Below are positions 42,254 to 50,940 of a DNA stretch of 64,000 nt, piece after piece (position 1 is the stretch's first letter; each line of letters starts with the position of its first letter). The stretch is from Desulforamulus reducens MI-1 (GTDB taxonomy: Bacteria; Bacillota; Desulfotomaculia; Desulfotomaculales; Desulfotomaculaceae), in the NCBI RefSeq assembly GCF_000016165.1, contig NC_009253.1, positions 1,708,332 through 1,772,331 on the forward strand, in the 5' to 3' direction. Below the pieces are notes generated by a model, which was not told the origin of the DNA, made no database searches, and saw only the letters and a list, made by a program, of their open reading frames with translations. The position numbers were made by a program, and so were the translations under genes.

Positions 42254-43159
42254 GTGATTGAGGAGATGAGTCAATGTTTCTCCATTGGAGCCACCCGGCA
42301 TATTGATTTGTTGAAAGATAAGCTGGGTAGGGAACTTCCCCTAAATGAGGGTAACAATTTAATTGTAAAACTCACGGAGAAACCCATTGGGAATATAACT
42401 TTTTTATCCTTCGATTTCAATGGAGCTTTATGCTGTGGCGGGCCCCTGGAAGATGAGTTGTTATTCAGGCACTTTGTGGCAGACATTATATCTGACCTTA
42501 TTCTGAATCAATGGGAAAAGGCAATTATGGCAGATGTCATTAAGGAAAATTACTTTTTCTTCAATGAAGATGAAAAAAAAATAATCTACCAGTATTCCCA
42601 GGATTACGCCAAAGGTGAAAGGGTTTTTATCGGTTGTATGGATCGGTTAGATCGAAAAAACTTAATTATAAAGAGACTTGTAGAATTTTTGGAGCAGAGC
42701 AACAACCTTGTCATTGATGGCTTTATAAGATTCCGCCTTAAGGATTACATAAACGAGATTAAAGAGGCGGTTGATCAGGCAGTGGATGATTTTTTAATGG
42801 AAAGAGAATACCGAGAATTTATTCAGCTTCTGAAATACTTTGTTGAGATTCAGGACTCAAAGGTAGATGTTGTAAATGTTTTAATGAACCAAAGGGGAAC
42901 ATATAAACTTTATGATGAAAATAACGAACCCATAAGTAGTGAGTTTTTAGAGGGGTTCATTTTAGATATTATGGATAATGAGATTAATTATGAGGACTTA
43001 TTAATAAGCGCGCTTATTACTATGGCACCTAATAAAATAGTATTTCATTTTGGTGCATCCCATAAACCTGAGACCACCATTGACACCATAAAACATGTTT
43101 TTGAAGGAAAAGTTGAAGAATGTCCTGGCTGTAAATTATGTCAAAATCAGCAACAATAA
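42254..43159 (+). CDS. ytxC: Putative sporulation protein YtxC
   Basis: 301 residues. The family hallmarks are seen: HFVADIISDLILNQWEKAIM near residue 80, FIRFRLKDYINEIKEAVDQAVDDF in the middle (about 155-180), and a cysteine-containing end ECPGCKLCQNQ. YtxC is conserved in spore formers but its function is unknown. The start is uncertain: GTG 42254 lies on its GGAAGGG site; ATG 42266 is the alternative. The thrS gene, a frequent neighbour of ytxC, follows after one gene. Confidence 0.82.
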   Translation: MIEEMSQCFSIGATRHIDLLKDKLGRELPLNEGNNLIVKLTEKPIGNITFLSFDFNGALCCGGPLEDELLFRHFVADIISDLILNQWEKAIMADVIKENYFFFNEDEKKIIYQYSQDYAKGERVFIGCMDRLDRKNLIIKRLVEFLEQSNNLVIDGFIRFRLKDYINEIKEAVDQAVDDFLMEREYREFIQLLKYFVEIQDSKVDVVNVLMNQRGTYKLYDENNEPISSEFLEGFILDIMDNEINYEDLLISALITMAPNKIVFHFGASHKPETTIDTIKHVFEGKVEECPGCKLCQNQQQ

Positions 43160-43197
43160 GAAGAAAACTGCCACCATAGGCGGTTTTCTTCTTATTA
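43157..43197. terminator. Terminator of ytxC
   Basis: AATAAGAAGAAAACTGCC and GGCGGTTTTCTTCTTATT form an 18-bp stem around six bases. Confidence 0.88.
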
Positions 43198-43289
43198 TGG
43201 CACACCATGATATCCTATAATCTATTGCACCACCCCTTACATTCTGATATAGTAAATGTCGTTAATTGACGAATGGGGGTTATGTAAAG

Positions 43290-43892
43290 GTGCAATGGTG
43301 GACGGTTATCATAATACCTGTCATAGGTGCCTTTATTGGTTGGGTTACAAACTTAATTGCTGTAAAGGCAATATTTAAACCCTATCAGCCGGTTCATATT
43401 ATCGGTACCTTTTCCATACAAGGAGTTGTGCCGAAAAGGAGACAGGAACTGGCCAGGAGCATCGGGGAAGTGGTTGAAAAAGAACTTCTTAAGGCAGAAG
43501 ACTTGATTAACCAAATGAAATCACCGGAAATTCTAAATAAGATTGTGGATACGGCCACTGATTCTATACGCAATATGGTGGTTGAACGGATACCCATATG
43601 GGTGCCCACCACCATTCGAGCGGTTATTTTGGAGATGATGGGGGACATGCTAAATAAGCAGATGCCTCTAATGATTAATCAAATTGTGGATCAGGCTGGC
43701 GGCAGTGTAGCTGAAAAGGTTAAGGTAGCCCAACTGGTAGAGGATCGGTTAAATGATTATGATATTAAACATTTGGAAAAAATAATTCTAACCGTTGCCT
43801 CTAGGGAATTGAAACATATTGAAATCATTGGAGGCGTACTGGGATTTATCATTGGACTGGTACAGGTTCTAATCATACATCTATCAGCTTGA
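43290..43892 (+). CDS. DUF445-family membrane protein
   Basis: About 200 residues from GTG 43290, nine bases from GGGGGT. An N-terminal membrane segment (VIIIPVIGAFIGWVTNLIAV) carries the diagnostic GWxTNxxAxxxxF element, followed by KPYQPVHI and QGVVPKRRQELARSIG. A second membrane segment closes the protein (IIGGVLGFIIGLVQVLIIHL). YheB-type family, linked to sporulation/envelope in Bacillus but without known function. Confidence 0.8.
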   Translation: MQWWTVIIIPVIGAFIGWVTNLIAVKAIFKPYQPVHIIGTFSIQGVVPKRRQELARSIGEVVEKELLKAEDLINQMKSPEILNKIVDTATDSIRNMVVERIPIWVPTTIRAVILEMMGDMLNKQMPLMINQIVDQAGGSVAEKVKVAQLVEDRLNDYDIKHLEKIILTVASRELKHIEIIGGVLGFIIGLVQVLIIHLSA

Positions 43893-43924
43893 CATTTTTT
43901 AGATCGTCTCCTATAATAAACCCG

Positions 43925-44175
43925 TAAATGCATATGATGCTATGAAAAGGAAAAGTAAGGCAGTATGGTTGCCCCAGAGAGGAAGTGCCGTGGCTGAAAG
44001 CACTTCCCACTAGCTGTCTGAAAGACCACCTTGGAGCAGTTTGCAGAATTTTAGTAAGCAAACCGGTCTGATACCGATATCATCCTTTGAGGTGGGAGCA
44101 ATGTCTCCAACCAGGGTGGAACCGCGGCAACAACCCCGTCCCTGAGGTTATCAGGGATGGGGTTTTTATTTTTGA
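43925..44175 (+). promoter_or_regulatory. T-box riboswitch, threonine-specific
   Basis: Stem I contains the AGAGAG bulge (about 43977-43983) and the specifier loop GAAAGACCACC, where ACC (44025-44027) is a threonine codon. The T-box sequence GGGTGGAACCGCGG lies at 44115-44128. The terminator CCCCGTCCCTGAGG.../TCAGGGATGGGG + TTTTT (about 44138-44170) is the alternative fold. Uncharged tRNA-Thr should open expression of thrS. Confidence 0.92.
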
Positions 44176-44206
44176 AACAAAGTAATCAATTGAAAGGAGC
44201 ATTTTT

Positions 44207-46114
44207 ATGATTAAAATAACCCTGAAAGATGGTTCTGTTAGAGAATATGCAGTTGGAACCACTGTGTTAGAAGTTGCTAAGAGCATCAGTCAAGGCTTAG
44301 CCAGGGAAGCTTTGGCTGGTAAAGTTAATGGTAAGATTGTGGATCTTGAGTATCCCTTAAAGGAAGATGCTGCGTTAGAATTATTGACCTTTAATGATGA
44401 AGAGGGAAAAACCGTTTATCGCCACAGTACAGCCCACGTTTTAGCTCAGGCTGTAAAAAGATTGTTCCCAGATGCTAAACTAGCCATTGGTCCTGCCATT
44501 CAAGATGGTTATTATTACGATTTTGATGTTGAACAACCCTTTACACCTGCGCAATTAGAACGTATTGAAGAAGAAATGAATAAAATTATTAAGGAAGATA
44601 TTCCTTTCAAACGGGTGGAACTCTCGCGGGAAGAAGCCTTGGAACACTTCAAAAAACAGGACGAAATCTATAAGATAGAACTTATCACAGATCTGCCCGA
44701 GGACGCAGTTATCTCCTGTTACCAACAGGGGGATTTTGATGATCTCTGTGCTGGGCCCCACGTACCTTCCACTGGACGCTTAAAGAGTCTTAAGCTGATG
44801 AGCATTGCCGGTGCTTATTGGCGGGGCAGCGAGAAAAACAAAATGCTGCAGCGTATTTATGGCACATCTTTTCCCAAAAAGGCCATGCTGGATGAACATC
44901 TCTTCCGCATTGAGGAAGCCAAGCGCCGTGACCATAGGAAATTGGGGCAGGAATTGGATCTCTTTAGTATTCAGGAAGAGGGACCGGGATTTCCTTTCTT
45001 CCATCCCAAGGGCATGGTTTTACGCAATGAATTGGAAAATTTCTGGCGTCAAGAACATAAAAAACGTGGTTACCAGGAAATTCGCACACCCATTATCTTA
45101 AATCGCAGCATGTGGGAGCAATCCGGCCACTGGGCCCATTATAAGGATAATATGTACTTTACCAAAATTGATGAAGCAGATTATGCCGTAAAGCCCATGA
45201 ACTGTCCAGGCAGTATTTTGGTTTACAAAACTAGAATGCACAGCTATCGCGATCTGCCTTTGCGCTGGGGTGAACTGGGCCTTGTACACCGCCACGAGTT
45301 GTCTGGCGCTTTGCACGGCTTAATGCGTGTGCGTTGCTTTACCCAAGATGATGCACATATCTTCATGCTGCCCAGTCAGATTAAGGACGAGATTATTGGT
45401 GTTATTGATCTGTTTGATTACTTCTATAATACCTTTGGTTTAAATTACCACGTAGAACTCTCCACCCGTCCGGAGAAATCCATGGGTTCCGATGAAATGT
45501 GGGAAGTTGCAACCAACTCCCTCCGCGATGCTCTGGAGGCCAAAAAGATGGATTATAAAGTCAACGAGGGCGACGGAGCTTTCTATGGACCTAAAATTGA
45601 CTTCCACTTAACTGATAGTTTGGGTAGAACTTGGCAGTGTGGTACCATTCAATTAGACTTCCAAATGCCGGAAAGATTCAATCTGAACTATGTTGGGGAA
45701 GACGGTCAGAAGCACCGTCCTGTTATGATCCACAGAGTTGTTTTTGGCAGTATTGAACGATTTATTGGTATTCTAACAGAGCACTTTGCTGGAGCCTTCC
45801 CGGTTTGGTTGGCACCTGTACAGGTGAAAGTGCTGCCCATTACCGATAGGCATCATGAATATGCCCGGGAATTAGTAAAGAGATTGCAAGGGCTGGATAT
45901 TCGAGTGGAACTGGATGCCAGAAATGAAAAAATCAACTATAAAATCCGGGAAGCCCAGACCCAGAAAATTCCTTACATGCTGGTGATTGGTGATCGAGAA
46001 ATGGAACAAGGAGCCGTTGCAGTACGTGAGCGTGGCAAAGGCGATGTTGGCGCCATTTCGGTGGGAGATTTTATCAAGAAAATAGAAGATGATATTCAAA
46101 ACAAAACGATATAA
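44207..46114 (+). CDS. thrS: Threonyl-tRNA synthetase
   Basis: 635 residues. TGS domain (1-60), editing domain with HSTAHVLAQAVKRLFP and CAGPHVPSTG, class II core with MNCPGSILVYK (zinc Cys), RHELSGALHGLMRVR (motif 2) and HRVVFGSIERFIGILTEH (motif 3), and an anticodon domain at the C-terminus (VLPITDRHHEYA). ATG 44207 is preceded by GAAAGGAGC. Controlled by the threonine T-box upstream. Confidence 0.95.
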   Translation: MIKITLKDGSVREYAVGTTVLEVAKSISQGLAREALAGKVNGKIVDLEYPLKEDAALELLTFNDEEGKTVYRHSTAHVLAQAVKRLFPDAKLAIGPAIQDGYYYDFDVEQPFTPAQLERIEEEMNKIIKEDIPFKRVELSREEALEHFKKQDEIYKIELITDLPEDAVISCYQQGDFDDLCAGPHVPSTGRLKSLKLMSIAGAYWRGSEKNKMLQRIYGTSFPKKAMLDEHLFRIEEAKRRDHRKLGQELDLFSIQEEGPGFPFFHPKGMVLRNELENFWRQEHKKRGYQEIRTPIILNRSMWEQSGHWAHYKDNMYFTKIDEADYAVKPMNCPGSILVYKTRMHSYRDLPLRWGELGLVHRHELSGALHGLMRVRCFTQDDAHIFMLPSQIKDEIIGVIDLFDYFYNTFGLNYHVELSTRPEKSMGSDEMWEVATNSLRDALEAKKMDYKVNEGDGAFYGPKIDFHLTDSLGRTWQCGTIQLDFQMPERFNLNYVGEDGQKHRPVMIHRVVFGSIERFIGILTEHFAGAFPVWLAPVQVKVLPITDRHHEYARELVKRLQGLDIRVELDARNEKINYKIREAQTQKIPYMLVIGDREMEQGAVAVRERGKGDVGAISVGDFIKKIEDDIQNKTI

Positions 46115-46134
46115 TAAAGCTAAAGGAAAAAACC

Positions 46135-46310
46135 TTGACTGCTCAGGCAAACCATGGTACAATTACTCCTGTTGAACTTAATACTATATTAAAGTAGAAG
46201 CATCCCGCTTCTCACCTTACAACCGAGGTTCGTAGGGTCTTATTACACAATATGTTTTTAAAATTGTGTCTATTAGCGGGTGTTTATCACCCGCTTTTTA
46301 TTTTTTGTTT
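46135..46310 (+). promoter_or_regulatory. Promoter and L20-type attenuator leader of infC-rpmI-rplT
   Basis: TTGACT (46135-46140), a 17-base spacer and TACAAT (46158-46163) make a strong promoter. The leader contains further stems and ends in a terminator AGCGGGTG/CACCCGCT (46275-46295) followed by a T-rich run. In Bacillus the same operon is attenuated by L20 binding a mimic of its rRNA site; the place and layout fit that leader. Confidence 0.75.
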
Positions 46311-46336
46311 GACCTATTATATGGAGGTGAATATAT

Positions 46337-46861
46337 ATTTCCAAACAAGAGCAACGCATTAATGAGGAGATTCGAGCACGTGAAGTACGGGTAGTAGATG
46401 CTGAAAATAACCAACTGGGTATTATGTCTACGAAGGAAGCCCTGCGTTTGGCAGAGGAAAAACAACTGGATTTGGTTGAGGTTGCTGCCCAAGCAAAACC
46501 GCCGGTTTGCCGTATTATGGATTATGGCAAGTTCAAATATGAGCAAAGCAAGCGGGAAAAGGAAGCCAAGAAAAGGCAAAGAATCATTCAAGTTAAAGAA
46601 GTTAAATTACGCCCTCGCATTGAGGACCATGACTACTCCACAAAATCCAAGAATGCCGAACGATTCCTTAAAGATGGTGATAAGGTCAAGGTTACGATCA
46701 TGTTCCGAGGTAGAGAAATTGTCCATACAGAGTTGGGGAGAGCCCTATTGGAACGTCTGGCCCAAGACCTAAAAGATATTTGTATTGTCGAAAGACATCC
46801 TAAGCTTGAAGGTAAAAACATGATTATGATCTTAGCACCAAAAAATGAAAAGCAAGACTAG
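46337..46861 (+). CDS. infC: Translation initiation factor IF-3 (AUU start)
   Basis: 174 residues when started at ATT 46337. A GGAGGTGA site lies seven bases upstream and no ATG, GTG or TTG is available before the conserved N-terminus SKQEQRINEEIRAREVRVVD. AUU is the classical rare start codon of infC and lets IF-3 discriminate against its own mRNA. An internal ATG at 46424 would delete the N-domain start and is rejected. The C-domain shows KEVKLRPRIEDHDYSTKSKN. First gene of the infC-rpmI-rplT operon. Confidence 0.92.
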   Translation: MSKQEQRINEEIRAREVRVVDAENNQLGIMSTKEALRLAEEKQLDLVEVAAQAKPPVCRIMDYGKFKYEQSKREKEAKKRQRIIQVKEVKLRPRIEDHDYSTKSKNAERFLKDGDKVKVTIMFRGREIVHTELGRALLERLAQDLKDICIVERHPKLEGKNMIMILAPKNEKQD

Positions 46862-46877
46862 AAAGGAGTTGCCCTAA

Positions 46878-47072
46878 ATGCCTAAAATTAAAACCCACCG
46901 TGGGGCTGCTAAGAGATTTAAGAAAACTGCCACTGGAAAAATTCGTGGTTGGCACGCTTTTCACAGCCACATTCTAGGTAAAAAGACTGCTAAGCGCAAG
47001 CGCAACCTACGCAAGTCTACCATTATTCATGAATCCGATGCAGTTCGTATTAGTAGACTGTTGCCCTATTAA
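46878..47072 (+). CDS. rpmI: 50S ribosomal protein L35
   Basis: 64 residues, highly basic, with [20 protein letters not shown] and the [15 protein letters not shown] core. ATG 46878 follows AAAGGAGTTGCC. It lies 16 bases after infC in the standard order. Confidence 0.95.
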   Translation: MPKIKTHRGAAKRFKKTATGKIRGWHAFHSHILGKKTAKRKRNLRKSTIIHESDAVRISRLLPY

Positions 47073-47108
47073 AGTTTGATTTTTTTCAAGTAGAAGGAGG
47101 TAATCATC

Positions 47109-47465
47109 ATGCCACGGGCTAAAAGCAGTGTGGTTTCTCGCAATAGACACAGAAAGATTCTAAAGTTGGCCAAAGGTTATAGAGGTTCCCGCAGTAAGCT
47201 GTTCAGGGTAGCCAACCAGGCCGTAATGAAAGGTTTATTCTATGCTTACAGAGACCGTCGTCAGAAGAAACGTGATTTCCGTAAGCTTTGGATTGCTCGT
47301 ATTAACGCAGCCACTCGCATGAACGGGTTGTCCTACAGCCGTTTTATCAACGGTCTGAAAAAAGCTGGTGTAGAGGTAAACCGTAAAATGTTGGCAGACT
47401 TGGCAGTAAACGATGCCAAAGCATTTGGCCAACTGGTTGAGCTTGCAAAGTCCAAGCTCGCCTAA
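47109..47465 (+). CDS. rplT: 50S ribosomal protein L20
   Basis: 118 residues, the normal length. It shows [20 protein letters not shown] and [20 protein letters not shown]. It binds 23S rRNA and, by family knowledge, the leader of its own operon. ATG 47109 follows GAAGGAGGTAATC. A terminator closes the operon. Confidence 0.95.
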   Translation: MPRAKSSVVSRNRHRKILKLAKGYRGSRSKLFRVANQAVMKGLFYAYRDRRQKKRDFRKLWIARINAATRMNGLSYSRFINGLKKAGVEVNRKMLADLAVNDAKAFGQLVELAKSKLA

Positions 47466-47496
47466 GTTAAATAAAAACATATTATATGAATAACCC

Positions 47497-47525
47497 AAAG
47501 CATGGTCTTAGACCATGCTTTTATT
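47497..47525 (+). terminator. Terminator of the infC-rpmI-rplT operon
   Basis: AAAGCATGGTC and GACCATGCTTT pair around TTA, followed by TATTT. Confidence 0.85.
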
Positions 47526-47660
47526 TGCTTGTTAGGAAGTAGTAAAGTCTTTGATAACATTGGACAAACTACGAAAGTTAGAAGTGGTTCCCTAAAATAC
47601 TAGCATTAACTTCATAATTTGCTATAATAGTGCATGATTCTTTTTAAAGAGGCGATCAGT

Positions 47661-48995
47661 TTGAAAAACAATAAGGGCTTTTTAAGTCAGCCATCAAGGG
47701 CTTTGGCGGTAGGTTTTGCCGGGCTAATTCTACTGGGGGGGATTCTATTATCTTTACCAGTAGCCTCCGCCAGTGGTCAGCCCACGGATTTTTTAACAGC
47801 ACTTTTCACCTCAACTTCTGCTGTATGTGTTACAGGACTTGTGGTGGTGGATACTGGAACCTACTGGAGTACCTTTGGACAGGTTGTAATCATAAGCTTG
47901 ATTCAAGTAGGCGGTCTGGGATTCATGACCATGGCTGTTTTGTTTTGGCTAATCTTGGGACGCAAGGTTACCTTTAGAGAGCGACTTTTGATCCAGCAGT
48001 CCTTAAATGTAATTGATTTAAGTGGAATTATCAAGCTAGCCAAACAGGTTATAGTTTTAACCCTTACCATTCAAATATTTATAGCCACCCTATTGGCTGT
48101 AAGATTTGTTCCAGAGCTAGGGTTGCAAAAGGGAATCGCCTTCAGTTTATTTCACGCCGTATCTGGTTTCAATAATGCAGGTTTTGATTTGTTTGGAGAT
48201 TTTCGAAGCCTTACCCAGTATACCGCTGACCCCATTGTGAACTTTGCCATAGGTTTGGACATTATTTTGGGCGGGATTGGGTTTACTGTCATGACAGACG
48301 CAATTCGATATCGTAAGAGAAAGAAAATCAGTCTGCACTCAAAGCTAGCCCTTTACATAACGGCCATACTTTTACTCTTTGGCATGGTTGTCTTCTTACT
48401 ATTGGAGTTTAATAATACCTTGGCTTCCCTAAGTTTTGGAGGTAAACTGTGGGCCAGCTGGTTTCAGTCTGTAACACCACGTACAGCAGGATTTAACACC
48501 ATTGATTTAACGGCCATGCGTCCTGTAACTTTGTTTTTTATTATTCTTCTTATGTTTATTGGAGCCTCTCCGGGTTCCACTGGCGGAGGGGTTAAGACCA
48601 CTACCTTTGGTATTGTTGTGTTAGCTTTGATTTCGTTGGCACGTGGCAAGGAGGATGCAGAGGTTTTCTACCGCCGAATTTCCAAAGAGCAGGTTTACAA
48701 GGGATTGGGGATTATTTTGCTGGCCATGGGCTGGATTATCTTTGCTACATTGTTACTAGGGGCTGTTGAGAAGGCAGATTTTCTTAAAATTTTATTTGAA
48801 GTGGTTTCGGCCTTAGCCACTGTTGGACTTTCTGCGGGTCTTACACCAACCCTTTCAGATTTTGGGCAGGTTGTTATCATGTTTACAATGTTTCTTGGAC
48901 GTTTGGGACCCTTAACTGTGGCCTATGCCTTGGCTACCAAGCAACAGCGTAAACAGCAGTTTCGTTATCCGGAGGAAAGGATTATTATTGGTTAA
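47661..48995 (+). CDS. ktrB: Potassium transporter membrane subunit (TrkH/KtrB family)
   Basis: 444 residues from TTG 47661, eight bases from AGAGG. An in-frame ATG at 47634 lies only about five bases after a TATAAT (47623-47628), so it would fall at the transcription start and is rejected. Four pore-like MPM repeats are visible, with filter regions such as FTSTSAVCVTGLVVVDTGTY, SGFNNAGFD, TPRTAGFNTID and ALATVGLSAGLTP. It partners with the RCK protein encoded 15 bases downstream. Confidence 0.88.
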   Translation: MKNNKGFLSQPSRALAVGFAGLILLGGILLSLPVASASGQPTDFLTALFTSTSAVCVTGLVVVDTGTYWSTFGQVVIISLIQVGGLGFMTMAVLFWLILGRKVTFRERLLIQQSLNVIDLSGIIKLAKQVIVLTLTIQIFIATLLAVRFVPELGLQKGIAFSLFHAVSGFNNAGFDLFGDFRSLTQYTADPIVNFAIGLDIILGGIGFTVMTDAIRYRKRKKISLHSKLALYITAILLLFGMVVFLLLEFNNTLASLSFGGKLWASWFQSVTPRTAGFNTIDLTAMRPVTLFFIILLMFIGASPGSTGGGVKTTTFGIVVLALISLARGKEDAEVFYRRISKEQVYKGLGIILLAMGWIIFATLLLGAVEKADFLKILFEVVSALATVGLSAGLTPTLSDFGQVVIMFTMFLGRLGPLTVAYALATKQQRKQQFRYPEERIIIG

Positions 48996-49010
48996 GGAGG
49001 GCTATAGGAT

Positions 49011-49664
49011 ATGAAACAATTTGCCGTTATTGGGTTAGGACGTTTTGGTAGTAGTGTTGCCAGAACCCTTTCTAAAATGGACTATGAGGTACTGGGACTG
49101 GATGTAAATGAAGAACGTGTAAATGATATTATAGAGGATGTAACCCATGCTGTTCAGTTGGATGCATTGGATGACCATTCATTACAGGCTGTAGGCATTC
49201 GTAATTTTGACGTCGTGGTGGTGGGCATTGGTCAGGAGGTGCAATCCAGCATATTGGTAACTTTAATGTTAAAAGAAATGGGCGTCAAAAGGGTCGTGGC
49301 CAAGGCTCAAAATGATTTGCACGGCAAGGTTCTTGAACGGGTGGGAGCTGATAAAGTGGTCTTTCCAGAAAGAGATATGGGCATTAAGTTGGCCCATGCG
49401 TTGGTTTCCCAAAATATTATGGAGCAGATATCGTTGTCGCCGGAATATAGTCTGGTTGAAATGGCAGCTCCGCCAAATTTTGTTAACAAAACACTGGAAA
49501 AGTCCGGCGCCAGGCAACAATATGGTGTCAGCATTCTAGCCATTCGAAGGGGGGAAGATATGATCATCTCCCCGGGGGCCAGTCAAGAAATTTTGGAAGG
49601 GGATATTTTGGTGGTCATTGGTAAGAATGAAAAACTACAAAAATTTGATACGGTTGAGGTCTAA
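49011..49664 (+). CDS. ktrA: Potassium transporter regulatory subunit (TrkA/KtrA RCK protein)
   Basis: 217 residues. RCK-N Rossmann domain with AVIGLGRFGSSVARTLSKM and acidic LGLDVNEERV, ATP/NAD-binding, then RCK-C domain (about 135-217; VEMAAPPNFVNKTLE, EGDILVVIGKNEKL). It gates KtrB in response to nucleotides. Its stop codon overlaps the start of the methyltransferase gene. Confidence 0.9.
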   Translation: MKQFAVIGLGRFGSSVARTLSKMDYEVLGLDVNEERVNDIIEDVTHAVQLDALDDHSLQAVGIRNFDVVVVGIGQEVQSSILVTLMLKEMGVKRVVAKAQNDLHGKVLERVGADKVVFPERDMGIKLAHALVSQNIMEQISLSPEYSLVEMAAPPNFVNKTLEKSGARQQYGVSILAIRRGEDMIISPGASQEILEGDILVVIGKNEKLQKFDTVEV

Positions 49665-50467
49665 TGATTACATCTTCTCAAAATTTACGTGTGAAATTGG
49701 TTAAAAAGTTGGCCCAACGGAATTTTCGGCAAAAGGAAAGGAAATTGGCGGTGGAGGGCATCCGATTTGTTGAAGAGGCCTTAAGTAGCACCTGGCAAAC
49801 GGAGATTTTACTTTACACGGATCAGGCCTGCCAGGCTCAACGGGGAAAAATACTGTTGGATTTGGCCAGGGATAAAGGGGTCGAAGTACTGGCGGTGTCA
49901 GATGCTATTATGAAGGAACTATCGGACACCGAGACTCCCCAGGGCATGCTGGCGGTACTTAGGCAACCCGATTATACCCTGGAGGATATTATCAGGCCCG
50001 ATCAAAAGCCCCTGGTGGTGATTGTGGATGGTGTTCAGGATCCGGGAAATCTTGGTACTATTATCCGCTCCGCAGACGCTGCGGGGGCCAGTGGAGTGAT
50101 CTTACTGAAGGGTACGGTGGATATTTATAACCCTAAAACATTACGGGCTACCATGGGTTCTTTGTTTCATTTGCCAGTGATACAGGTCAGTGATGTTAAC
50201 GAAGCCTTGGAGTATCTTGCATCCATAGGCGTTACTTTGCTGGTGGGGGAACCTGCCGGTGGCATACCTGTTTTTAAAGCCAACCTCCAAACTCCGGTAG
50301 GGATTATTGTGGCCAATGAGGGAGCGGGACCCAGGGAAGAGATATTTCGATATAACCATCAGAAAATAACCATTCCCATGCCCGGATGTGCTGAATCTTT
50401 AAATGTTGCCATTGCCACCTCCATTATCCTTTATGAGGCCATCAGGCAGAGACATAAAATTCAGTAA
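49664..50467 (+). CDS. SpoU/TrmH-family rRNA 2'-O-methyltransferase
   Basis: 267 residues. N-terminal substrate-binding domain (KERKLAVEGIRFVEEAL) and SPOUT knot with VIVDGVQDPGNLGTIIRSAD, VGIIVANEGAGPREE and IPMPGCAESLNVAIATSIIL, the three TrmH motifs. It methylates ribose in rRNA or tRNA using AdoMet; the target base is not predictable. YsgA-type genes next to pheST are common in Firmicutes. ATG overlaps the ktrA stop by one base. Confidence 0.87.
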   Translation: MITSSQNLRVKLVKKLAQRNFRQKERKLAVEGIRFVEEALSSTWQTEILLYTDQACQAQRGKILLDLARDKGVEVLAVSDAIMKELSDTETPQGMLAVLRQPDYTLEDIIRPDQKPLVVIVDGVQDPGNLGTIIRSADAAGASGVILLKGTVDIYNPKTLRATMGSLFHLPVIQVSDVNEALEYLASIGVTLLVGEPAGGIPVFKANLQTPVGIIVANEGAGPREEIFRYNHQKITIPMPGCAESLNVAIATSIILYEAIRQRHKIQ

Positions 50468-50473
50468 ACTTTC

Positions 50474-50502
50474 TTGTTTTGCTTAAATTCATATGATATA
50501 AT
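50474..50502 (+). promoter_or_regulatory. Promoter of the yqzL-pheST transcript
   Basis: TTGTTT, 17-base spacer, TATAAT. Confidence 0.65.
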
Positions 50503-50546
50503 CAGTGTCGAAAGGTCCCCAAAAAGAGATGAAAGGTCGTGGTTAC

Positions 50547-50639
50547 ATGCTGTTAACCGCCGAATTTTTTTGGAACCTGTTCGAAGCAACCGGTTCGGTT
50601 ACTGCTTATATAAACTATCGCCGACTGGTTTTACATTAA
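50547..50639 (+). CDS. yqzL: YqzL-family small protein
   Basis: 30 residues from ATG 50547 (or 36 from ATG 50529 in the same frame). It contains LLTAEFFWNLFEATGSVTAY, the pattern of the YqzL family of spore-forming Firmicutes, whose function is unknown. GAAAGG lies ten bases before the second ATG. It sits between the methyltransferase gene and the pheS T-box leader. Confidence 0.65.
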   Translation: MLLTAEFFWNLFEATGSVTAYINYRRLVLH

Positions 50640-50654
50640 TAGTGCTACTGCCAT

Positions 50655-50912
50655 GATGGGGAGAAGTACGTTGATTGTTTCTTCGCAGGGAGAGAGGGTC
50701 GAGACTGGAAATCCTCTTAAGAAAAGTCATCGGAAAGTTCGCCCTTGAGCTGCGGTCTGAAAGTATATACATACGAGTAGGTTTCGCCGGTTCTTCTGCC
50801 GTTATCAGAAGTGGATAAGTGTTTTTATCCTCTGAGTGGTTCTTTGTAGTAGAACAATCTGGGTGGTACCACGGAGATACTCCGTCCCTATATTTAGGGG
50901 CGGTTTTTTATT
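50655..50912 (+). promoter_or_regulatory. T-box riboswitch, phenylalanine-specific
   Basis: Stem I carries GGAGAGAGGGTCG and the specifier loop GGAAAGTTCGCC with TTC (50738-50740), a phenylalanine codon. The T-box GGGTGGTACCACGG is at 50861-50874. The terminator CCGTCCCTA/TAGGGGCGG plus TTTTTTAT ends the leader 30 bases before pheS. Confidence 0.92.
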
Positions 50913-50940
50913 TATTTTTTGATTTTACAGGAGGATTGTC

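Noticed and set aside
46424-46861. ATG start for infC
   Set aside because: It would remove the conserved N-terminal residues; ATT 46337 with GGAGGTGA fits the known AUU start of infC.
47634-47660. ATG 47634 as the ktrB start
   Set aside because: It lies about five bases after a TATAAT box, so it would be at the transcript end; TTG 47661 has a proper ribosome site.
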